Below, in pieces: positions 14,506-21,635 of a stretch of 44,984 nucleotides of DNA. The DNA is from Corallococcus exercitus. Its GTDB lineage: Bacteria > Myxococcota > Myxococcia > Myxococcales > Myxococcaceae. The position numbers were made by a program, and so were the translations under genes. The stretch lies in assembly GCF_003611585.1 (NCBI RefSeq), contig NZ_RAVW01000021.1, positions 1 through 44,984 on the forward strand. Reading direction: 5' to 3'. Under the pieces are notes generated by a model, which saw only the letters and a program-made list of their open reading frames with translations, was not told where the DNA came from and made no database searches. The number at the start of each line of letters is the position of its first letter. The first letter of the stretch is position 1.

Positions 14506-16727
14506 ACGACATCTCGTCCATGAGCGGGATCTTTGTAACCAAGGAGTCAATACGTTCTCCGTCACGAGACGACCTCGTGGTGTACCTCGGTGTAACACCC
14601 ATGCATCCCAGGGAGGTCGTAGCGCAGATAAAGTCGTTCCTGGAACGAAACCCAGGGACAGTTGGGGCAATCTGCATCGTCGCTCCAAAGTTCCGGCATG
14701 GTCGCGTCGAAGAAGTGATCGCTTGCGATGACTTCGTCCAGTTGAAAGCCAGGCTGGGCGTAGAGGGGCACCCTTGCCTTTTCGACCGTGACGGCCGGAT
14801 CAATGGCATCGATGATACCCGTCTAACAAGGATGCTGAGACGAATCCTTACGAAGGTCGTGAGAGCCCGGCATGGCGTTTTGGGTGGCTCGGGAGCTGTG
14901 CACTATGCCAAGCCATCCCAAAAGCACACGGACCAATTCATCCGCACTGGGAACGTGCTCATCAACAGCGTCGAAGTGGAAATGATTGCATGGGGATGTC
15001 TACACCGCTTTTCGGAAAATACTTGCTTCGTCTACACCGACACTAGTGCGATTAATTTCGTCGCAGCATCGGTGCGCGATCTTCTCTCGGGATTCAGTCA
15101 CACGCCGGCAACATTTTCCATTGACAGTTTCGGCTCATACAAGGGTCTTGAAAACTTCGCAGGCGCAAAGCATGACAGCATCTGGCTGCTCTCGGCGACA
15201 ACCAGTGGAAGTCTGGCACAGAAGATCGTCGAGAAGCAGGGGGTCACATCCGAGCAAATCGTTTGCATCTTCTCGCTCGGGGCGCCGGCCGTATCGGCCG
15301 TATGTCATCTCGATTATGACGATGCGCACAACCCGGAGGGGTTTCCGCGTATCCAGTCTTACGCGCCCGACAACTGTGCCTTTTGTCGCGCTGGTTCGAC
15401 AGCACTTTGGTTGACGGATGAGCAATTTCTGGTGTCCGACATCGCAGTCACCCCATATCTGCCCACACGAAAAGACCTTCCGAAGGACACTCTGGATGTA
15501 CTTAATCAACTCGTTAGCCAGGACGTGTTCCGGGTTTTTTATCAACCGAATCAACACACGGAGAGATCGGACATCTTCTTGGACCTGGAGCCTCATTCCA
15601 GCCTGCTATTAAAGACTCCAAGCGCCGTACCCAGATTGGCGGCTCGGTTCAGTCGCCGCATACAGCAGTCCCTACCCGCCGCCACTGACGTGATTGTTCA
15701 TCTTGATGATCCCGCATCCAAGACCCTGGCCTCGACGCTCCTGAACTACATCCAATCGCGTGGACCCACCCCTACGATGATTGCAGCCGGCACGTTGGCC
15801 AGCCCAAAGTTCAACGCGTCACCGGAGACGGTGGTCGTTGTCGCGGCGACTGTGGCATCTGGGACATCGGTAATCGATTTATCACGCACTTTGCGGCCAA
15901 TTTCTTCAGTGAAATCGGTTTCATATTTTGTGCTGGTAGACAGGGGTTCCACCGAGGAGCACGCCCGCCAGACCCAGCAAAGCGTCACAACCACCGAAGA
16001 CGGACATCGTTACGACTACCACGTCATTGCCCGACTCCCACTCCCGGACCCATCCGCAGCGACCGGGAACGCGTGGGACGATGAACTGGATCTGATCCAG
16101 CGGCTCTTAGACAGTTGTTCGGATGACGCCCTCATGACCACACTCGAAGCACGCCGCGACAAACTTGATGCGGCCAAGGCCCATACCCAGCGTGGACTCC
16201 GTGACCATCTGTTCTGGACATCTGAAAACGGCTCTATTCTCGCGTTGTCGCCAGGCTTCGTGTTCCTATCAGCAGACATTGATGTTTCAACCGTTTCTCA
16301 GGCGGACGTCTACAGCATTATCAGGTGCCTCCTCCACAGCCTTCGAACCAAGGGCAAGGAGGGCAAGGAGGGCAAGGAGCCACCTCTCAAGCAATATCCC
16401 CTGCATCGCAAGGTGCTCGACGTAGGTGTCTTCTACCGATTTAATGATCCAGCCCTCCAGGCAGCCATCCTCAGGGCTGCGGCTCCGGCAGAGTTGGATT
16501 ACTCATACTCCGAAATGGGGAACCAAAGCACCAACGCACGCTTGCTGCTTGTCCGCATCTTCAAGGACCCAGTTGCTCCTGCTGCGGAGTTCGCATTGGC
16601 GCTAGCGGTTGGACGTCTGCGAATCAACGAGGACGACAAGAAGCAGGTCTTGGAAGAGGTCCGCGCGTTACCGACACCATTGGGCGCTGTAACGATGGCC
16701 TTCCTAGATGCATGGAAGTCACGTTGA
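14502..16727 (+). CDS. tandem phosphoribosyltransferase-like protein, GHKL partner
   Basis: 741 residues. Residues about 133-270 resemble an orotate-type PRTase: a substrate-hood-like HYAKPSQKHTDQF (134-146), FVYTDTSAINFVAASVRDL, and a PRPP-loop-like LLSATTSGSLAQ (229-240). Residues about 395-480 look like a second copy: VIVHLDDPASKTLASTLL, and the loop VVVVAATVASGTSVIDLSRTL (444-464) followed by VLVDRGS. In both loops the usual acidic pair before the T/S-G-T/S-L turn is replaced (SAT, AAT), so PRPP catalysis may be lost and ligand sensing retained. There is a single CxxC (NCAFC, 292-295). The C-terminal ~180 residues form an unrecognised helical domain (FNDPALQAAILRAA, EFALALAVGRL). A 9-bp triplicated repeat encodes GKEGKEGKE near 618-626. 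Strong coupling to the GHKL gene suggests one complex. Confidence 0.6.
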   Translation: MNDISSMSGIFVTKESIRSPSRDDLVVYLGVTPMHPREVVAQIKSFLERNPGTVGAICIVAPKFRHGRVEEVIACDDFVQLKARLGVEGHPCLFDRDGRINGIDDTRLTRMLRRILTKVVRARHGVLGGSGAVHYAKPSQKHTDQFIRTGNVLINSVEVEMIAWGCLHRFSENTCFVYTDTSAINFVAASVRDLLSGFSHTPATFSIDSFGSYKGLENFAGAKHDSIWLLSATTSGSLAQKIVEKQGVTSEQIVCIFSLGAPAVSAVCHLDYDDAHNPEGFPRIQSYAPDNCAFCRAGSTALWLTDEQFLVSDIAVTPYLPTRKDLPKDTLDVLNQLVSQDVFRVFYQPNQHTERSDIFLDLEPHSSLLLKTPSAVPRLAARFSRRIQQSLPAATDVIVHLDDPASKTLASTLLNYIQSRGPTPTMIAAGTLASPKFNASPETVVVVAATVASGTSVIDLSRTLRPISSVKSVSYFVLVDRGSTEEHARQTQQSVTTTEDGHRYDYHVIARLPLPDPSAATGNAWDDELDLIQRLLDSCSDDALMTTLEARRDKLDAAKAHTQRGLRDHLFWTSENGSILALSPGFVFLSADIDVSTVSQADVYSIIRCLLHSLRTKGKEGKEGKEPPLKQYPLHRKVLDVGVFYRFNDPALQAAILRAAAPAELDYSYSEMGNQSTNARLLLVRIFKDPVAPAAEFALALAVGRLRINEDDKKQVLEEVRALPTPLGAVTMAFLDAWKSR
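16353..16379 (+). repeat. three tandem copies of a 9-bp unit inside the PRTase-like gene
   Basis: GGCAAGGAG is repeated three times perfectly at 16353-16361, 16362-16370 and 16371-16379, encoding Gly-Lys-Glu units. Copy-number changes would keep the frame. Confidence 0.85.
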
Positions 16728-16776
16728 CACGCTCTTGCCGTCGCACCGAGAGAACGCGAGGACTATGATGAGGCAA

Positions 16777-16803
16777 GCGACGAATGGCCCCCGCATTCGT
16801 CGC
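16777..16803. terminator. hairpin between convergent transcription units
   Basis: Perfect 10-bp stem GCGACGAATG / CATTCGTCGC with a 7-base loop, 50 bp after the PRTase-like stop. Before the IS630 insertion it would also have lain just beyond the end of the minus-strand 5'-nucleotidase-type gene, so it may serve both directions. No U-tract. Confidence 0.55.
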
Positions 16804-16809
16804 AGACTA

Positions 16810-17874
16810 CGACGGTGCTCATGGCCGTTGATCGAGGGAAGCGCAGAGCGTAGCCCTCGGTAGGCCCAGCCCATGCGTGACGGGCAGGGGCGAGCGCGCC
16901 AGAGCCCATAGATTGAGGCCATGGGCGCACCACTTTCGATGGACTTGAGGCAGCGGATACTCGACGCGTACCTGACGCGGGAGGAGTCCTGGGACGAGAT
17001 CGCCAGGCGGTTCCGAGTAGGGGTCGCGACGGTTGATCGCCTCATTGGCCACTGGAAGCGAACCGGCTCTCTCTCGCCGAAACGCCCGGGCCCACGCCCC
17101 TTCTTCCGCATCCCTGATTCGCAACTGGGCAAGGTGAAGCGGTTGCTGGATGCCGCGCCCGACAGCACGACCCAAGAAATCGCGGATGCTTACGTAAAGC
17201 AAACGGGCGTGTGGGTGAGCCGCGCCACCATGGGACGTGCATTCCGCCGATTGGGTTACACGCGCAAAAAAAGTCGCTCCTCGCCTCCGAGCGGCGGCTG
17301 GCGAAGAATCGCCGGGCCCGCAGACGGTATTTGGCTACGGCCGCCCAACTGACGCCCGCGAGTCTCCACTTCATCGACGAGACTGCCGCAACCCTCTCTA
17401 TGACGCGCCGGTATGGGCGTGCTCGGCGAGGGCAGCGCGCTCGAGGCTACGTGCCCCTGGGCCGTCGTCAGCAAGTCACGACGATAGGGGACCTGACGCT
17501 CCGAGGAGTGGGGCCGGTACTGACTTTCGAAGGCGCTACGAACAGCGAACGCTTCGAAACCTACGTTCGCGAGGGACTTCTGCCCATCCTCAAGCCTCAT
17601 GACGTGGTGGTCATGGACAACCTCAGCGTCCATCACCGGCCAGTAGTCGAGCAACTCATTCGCAGTCGCAAGGCCAGGCTTCTCTTCCTGCCTTCCTACA
17701 GCCCAGATAATCGTGCTGGTCGAAGATGAAGACGCTCATGCGGGCCCTCGGAGCCCGCACGCATGTGGCCCTCCGCGAAGCGATGCGAGAGGCTCTGGCA
17801 ACCGTGCGACCGCAGGACGCAGCGGCGTGGTTCGCCTACTGCGGCTACCCCCTCAACCACCGTGAGCACCGTTG
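16810..17874 (+). mobile_element. IS630-family insertion sequence, about 1065 bp, defective
   Basis: Imperfect terminal inverted repeats: CGACGGTGCTCATGG at 16810-16824 against the complement of 17860-17874 (CAACGGTGCTCACGG), 13 of 15 matching. TA lies at both borders (16808-16809 and 17875-17876), the TA duplication expected of IS630/Tc1-type elements. The interior carries an IS630 transposase in two frames plus a third-frame tail. The element interrupts the stop codon of the minus-strand gene to its right. Confidence 0.85.
16921..17850 (+). pseudogene. IS630-family transposase, catalytic Glu deleted
   Basis: Frame one (16921-17352) has the paired helix-turn-helix N-terminus (MDLRQRILDAYLTREESWDE, ARRFRVGVATVDRLI). 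At an A7 run (near 17266-17272) reading passes by -1 into the second frame (to 17729), with HFIDETAATLS (first Asp) and VVMDNLSVHH (second Asp). That frame then ends abruptly after LPSYSPDNRAGRR. A third frame continues with WSKMKTLMRALGART and ends FAYCGYP, the normal C-terminus. The LNPIE block that should follow SPD, with the third catalytic residue, is missing. The frame change implies a deletion of 3n+1 bases, about 13, at 17709-17714. The A7 slip may be programmed; the deletion is a true lesion. Confidence 0.82.
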
Positions 17875-19793
17875 TAGGGCAGCAGGGTGATGCGATTGAG
17901 CGCGGGGGCGGGCAAGGGGCTCGACTGGCTGCTGTGTGCCTTCAGGTATGCCTCCAGCGCGTCGCTGTCCACGGCGCCACCCAGCCGGTTCGTCCCCTCG
18001 GCGAACACCTGGAAGCCATCACCCCCACTCACGAGGTAGTTGTTCGCGGTGACGCGGTAGTTCGCCGCCGGGTCCACCGTCACGCCGTTGATCCGGATGG
18101 ACGCCGGGTCGACGCGGCTTCCGACGGGCGCCGACGCGCTGAACGCATAGGTGAAGCCCGCCGACGGAAGCAACATGAGGGTGGCTCCCGACGGCCGCCA
18201 CTGCCACTCCAGCAGTTGCTCGATTTGCGCGCCCGTCAGCGTCAGGGTGACCAGGCTGTTGCCGAACGGCTGCGTGGTGAAGGCCTCGCCGTAGGTGACC
18301 TCGCCCTGGGCGATGTCCGCGCGCACTCCGCCCGGATTCATGAAGGCCACCTGCGCCCCCCCCAGGTTCGCGGGCTTCGTCGCCTCCAGCTGCGAGTCCG
18401 CGATGACGTAGCCCAGGGTGGACTGGCCCACGGAGTCCGACTGTGTCCTGAGCGTCTGCGACACCCAGCCGATGACCCGGTTGGCCCTCGGCGTGACGAG
18501 CCCCTGGTACTTCGTCACCAGCTCCTTCACCGCGCCGACCTCCTGCACGTCGCGAGTGACGATGACGTTGTTCGCTCGCGCCTCCACGACGTCGCCCGTC
18601 GCCTTGCTCAACGTCAGGTCGATGTCCGTGATGAGCTGCCCCATCGACGAGGCGCTCGTGACGACCTTGCCATCGATGACGCAGTTGTAGGCCTGATGCG
18701 TGTGGCCGCTGACGATGACATCCACCGCGTCGTTGAGGCCCTTGGCCACGCCCACGATGGCACCTGAGATGAGGCCGTCCGCACCCGCGCCCTTGCATTC
18801 GTTCACAAGCGAGCCCGAGGTCGGAATTCCGCCCTGGTGCACCACCACGATGATGGCTTCGATGCCCTGCCGTCGCAGCTCCGGCACCAGCGCGTTCACC
18901 GTCTGCACTTCGTCCTTGAAGGTGAGCCCCGCCACGCCCGTGGGCGTGACGATTTCCGGCGTGTCCTCCAACGTCATGCCGATGAAGGCCACCTTCACGC
19001 CCCCGAACTCGCGCACGTCGTAGCGGGGGAACAGCGTGCGGTCCACGCCCGTGGCCACGTTGGCCGCCAGGAACTTGAACTTCGCGCCCGGGAAGCCATC
19101 CCCGTCCAGGCAGCCATCCACCGGGTGGCAGCCGCCCGACTGCATGCGCAACAGCTCCGTGCTGCCCTCGTCGAACTCGTGGTTGCCCACCGCGACCAGG
19201 TCCAGGCCAATCAGGTTCATCGCCTCGACGGTGGGCTCGTCGTGGAAGAGCCCCGACAGCAGCGGGGAGGCGCCGATGAGGTCTCCCGCCGCTACCACCA
19301 CCGTGTTCGGATTGGCGGCCCGCAGGGCCGCGATGTGCCGGGCGAAGTACGTCACGCCGCCCGCGTTCACCCGCACCGGTCCACCGTCGGGGGCCACGCC
19401 CGTCAGAATCTGGGCCGCGGGCTCCTCGAGCTGCCCGTGGAAGTCATTGAACGCGAGCACCTGCACGCTCACCGTGGTGGGACCCGAGTCGGGAGTCCCC
19501 GCGTCGGGAGTCCCCGCGTCGGGTCTCCCCGCGTCGGGCGTCCCCGCGTCCGTGCCGGAATCCGGGGGCGGCACCTGGACGGAATGCTGCTCACAGCGCT
19601 TGTCCTCGCAGACCCATTCCGTGTTCGAAGCCGGCGGTCCCTTGTCTTCACGGCAGTCGGCGGCGTCCTGGCACTCGTCACCTCCGCAGCCGCCCTGGGC
19701 GAAGAGGAACATGCCGGTGACGAACGCTCCGGCGAGCAGGAAGACGCTGGGACGCGCTCCCAGAAGTGACGAGCGCGGTGTGGCTTGTGGCAT
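17853..19793 (-). CDS. 5'-nucleotidase / UshA-type metallophosphatase lipoprotein
   Basis: 646 residues from ATG 19793, preceded by GGAG at good distance; a frame-open ATG at 19859 is less likely. Signal anchor FLLAGAFVTGMFLFA precedes a Cys-rich segment (GGCGGDECQDAADC, WVCEDKRCEQ) and a PDAG-type linker. The metallophosphoesterase domain has AFNDFHGQLE, AAGDLIGASPL, VGNHEFDEG, VVHQGG and VSGHTHQAYNC, all metal ligands present. The C-terminal 5'-nucleotidase substrate domain has GGVRADI and GEAFTTQPFGNSLVTL. It probably hydrolyses nucleotides or related phosphoesters at the cell surface or in the periplasm. The last residues YNGAHGG and the TGA stop are encoded by the IS630 inverted repeat; without the IS the gene would end ...LLP-TAG. 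Confidence 0.88.
   Translation of the reverse strand: MPQATPRSSLLGARPSVFLLAGAFVTGMFLFAQGGCGGDECQDAADCREDKGPPASNTEWVCEDKRCEQHSVQVPPPDSGTDAGTPDAGRPDAGTPDAGTPDSGPTTVSVQVLAFNDFHGQLEEPAAQILTGVAPDGGPVRVNAGGVTYFARHIAALRAANPNTVVVAAGDLIGASPLLSGLFHDEPTVEAMNLIGLDLVAVGNHEFDEGSTELLRMQSGGCHPVDGCLDGDGFPGAKFKFLAANVATGVDRTLFPRYDVREFGGVKVAFIGMTLEDTPEIVTPTGVAGLTFKDEVQTVNALVPELRRQGIEAIIVVVHQGGIPTSGSLVNECKGAGADGLISGAIVGVAKGLNDAVDVIVSGHTHQAYNCVIDGKVVTSASSMGQLITDIDLTLSKATGDVVEARANNVIVTRDVQEVGAVKELVTKYQGLVTPRANRVIGWVSQTLRTQSDSVGQSTLGYVIADSQLEATKPANLGGAQVAFMNPGGVRADIAQGEVTYGEAFTTQPFGNSLVTLTLTGAQIEQLLEWQWRPSGATLMLLPSAGFTYAFSASAPVGSRVDPASIRINGVTVDPAANYRVTANNYLVSGGDGFQVFAEGTNRLGGAVDSDALEAYLKAHSSQSSPLPAPALNRITLLPYNGAHGG
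19486..19545 (-). repeat. four 15-bp tandem units coding the PDAG linker
   Basis: Units 19486-19500, 19501-19515, 19516-19530 and 19531-19545, consensus GCGTCGGGNGTCCCC on the plus strand. Read on the minus strand they encode G-[TR]-P-D-[AS] repeats in the spacer between the lipid anchor and the enzyme domain of the metallophosphatase. Confidence 0.85.
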
Positions 19794-19960
19794 CGACGGA
19801 ACTCCAACGAACAGGGCGGGAGAACCTACTCGGGTTCGTGGACGATGGCGCGACTTCATGGCCGCACGGTGAAGCTCGCGCCCCGACTTCGTCTCGACAC
19901 GGGTCTGCGGCTGTCTGAGCCTTCCCGGGTTTTGTGGACAGGTGGGTTACGCGGCCAACA

Positions 19961-20176
19961 CGTCACCCAGGCCCGGTCGGGCTTTGATGGATTGAAGTCG
20001 CGAGCGAGCACGTTGGGGGCCACCGGCAAGCCGTGCTTGGAGTCCGTGGTGTGCACGAAGCGCCGGCGCCGACGGGCCCGCAGCCCGGCCTCGCGCATCA
20101 GCCGAGCCACGCGATGCCGGCCTACGTGCTGCCCCTGCGCCTTGAGCTCAGCGCCAGTCCACTCATGCTCCTCCAA
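19961..20176 (-). pseudogene. IS3-family transposase (OrfB) fragment
   Basis: The minus-strand frame shows ELKAQGQHVGRHRVARLMRE, AGLRARRRRRFVHTTDS and LPVAPNVLARDF followed by DRAWVT, the conserved stretch just before the integrase core of IS3-group OrfB. The core itself (next residues should be DITY...) is gone and so is the part before ELKAQG. It is a relic between the metallophosphatase promoter region and the helical-protein gene. Confidence 0.78.
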
Positions 20177-20200
20177 CCCCAGCAGGCGCGCCGTCCCATC

Positions 20201-21625
20201 TCAGCGGAGGGCCTTCTCCAGCTCCTCGCGACTGAAATCCCTTGAGAGGTTGTTCGGGTCCCAGAGGGCGGCCAGCTCGACGATGGCCGGCAGCAGGGCC
20301 TGGATGCGGTCCTTGAGCCTGGCGCGCACGTGCTCCTTGAACCGCTGGTTCTTCATGCGGGCCAGCTCGCGCACCTCTTCCGGGACGCGGTTGACCAGGT
20401 CGTCGAGGGGGCGCAGGCCCCGCTCGAGCGCGCTGTCGGCCTCGCTCTGGAGGTTGTCCGGCAGGGCCTTGAGCTTGCCGGCGGCGTCCTTGCGAGTGAT
20501 TTCCTCGAGGTGCTGACGGAAGAGGTAGGACTCCGCGAGCTGCTCGAGGGTCTCGCTGCCCAGGGACTGGACGAAGATGCCCTTGAACTTGTCGCGGAAC
20601 TTGTTGTCGAGCTCCTCGGTAAGCCTCCAGTCGGTGTCGATGGCCGAGCACACCTTGTCCTTGAAGCTGGAGGCCTCGCTTCGCTGGGCCGAGCTGGGCA
20701 CGCGTGAGGCCCAGTCGGAGAGGTAGCCCTTGGCCTGGTCGAGCATGACCTTGGCCTTCCCCAGGTCGTTCTTCTCACGGTACGTGTCGACCTCCGCCCG
20801 CGTCGCGTTGAAGAGCAGCAGGACGCTGCCCTTCTCCGCCTGCACCAGGCTTTGGTAGGCCGACACCAGGTTGCGGTAGTGGCCCTGCTGCACCTGGTAG
20901 ACTTCGGAGCCACCCTGCACGGCGTCCAGCAGGTTGCGGTCGATTTCGTCGGGGATGTCGACATCGAACAGCGAGGCGACGAGCTTGGCCAGGTCCACGC
21001 CCTTGCCGCCCAGGAGCTTGTCATCGAGCTTGAGGGCCACGTCGAGCGACTTCGCGGTGGCGCGCGAGACGCCCTCGCTGGTGCGCTTGAGCACGCCCGG
21101 GGCGAGCTCGTCGACGATGGACTGCGCCATCCGTGAGACCTGCTGCACCACCTGACGCTGGTCGTTCTCGAAGATGACGTCCTTGGACAGCAGGAAGGTC
21201 CACTTGTCCCACAGCTCGCCCAGCATCTTGTTGAGCAGGTCCTGGTGGACGAGCAGGTCATCATGGAGCTGGGGCGTCTGCACCGCGGCCAGGGAGCCGA
21301 AGAAGGCCATCTCGTGCTCCAGCGCCTGGTACCAGAAGAGCTGGAGGGCGGGCGAGAGCATGTTGTCCTTGGCGGCATCGCCAAAGGCGCGGCTGATGTC
21401 GGCCGTGGCCGTGGCGCAGCGCTCCTGCCACTTGCGCTGCGTCCCCAGATTGCCGGCGCTGGTGCGCTCGCTGGCGTCGAGCATGGCCGAGAGGGCTTGA
21501 TCGGCCGCGTTTCCAACCTTCACGATGGCGTCGCTCAAGGCGCGCTTCACCGTGTCGGGGGCGCCCTCCGAGGCGCGGTTCAACCGTTCATTGAGTTCAG
21601 AGACGCGGCTTGAGTACCAGCCCAT
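20201..21625 (-). CDS. large helical protein, function unknown, partner of PDZ protein
   Basis: 474 residues from ATG 21625, chosen over the longer frame because AAGGAG lies 6 bp upstream and the frame start fits just after the upstream gene's stop. Predicted almost wholly alpha-helical with charged heptad-like stretches (for example KSLDVALKLDDKLLGGKGVD, RAEVDTYREKNDLGKAKVM, EEVRELARMKNQRFKEHVRA). There is no signal peptide, no membrane span and no catalytic motif, and I recognise no family. It is translated 10 bp after the PDZ-domain gene and therefore likely works with it. Intracellular scaffold or regulator are both possible. Confidence 0.75.
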   Translation of the reverse strand: MGWYSSRVSELNERLNRASEGAPDTVKRALSDAIVKVGNAADQALSAMLDASERTSAGNLGTQRKWQERCATATADISRAFGDAAKDNMLSPALQLFWYQALEHEMAFFGSLAAVQTPQLHDDLLVHQDLLNKMLGELWDKWTFLLSKDVIFENDQRQVVQQVSRMAQSIVDELAPGVLKRTSEGVSRATAKSLDVALKLDDKLLGGKGVDLAKLVASLFDVDIPDEIDRNLLDAVQGGSEVYQVQQGHYRNLVSAYQSLVQAEKGSVLLLFNATRAEVDTYREKNDLGKAKVMLDQAKGYLSDWASRVPSSAQRSEASSFKDKVCSAIDTDWRLTEELDNKFRDKFKGIFVQSLGSETLEQLAESYLFRQHLEEITRKDAAGKLKALPDNLQSEADSALERGLRPLDDLVNRVPEEVRELARMKNQRFKEHVRARLKDRIQALLPAIVELAALWDPNNLSRDFSREELEKALR

Positions 21626-21635
21626 GGAGTGCTCC

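Noticed and set aside
19913-19941. Possible IS3 terminal end (TGTCTGAGCC...TGGACA)
   Set aside because: Looks like an IS3-type TG...CA end, but no matching partner repeat was found, so only the coding relic is reported.
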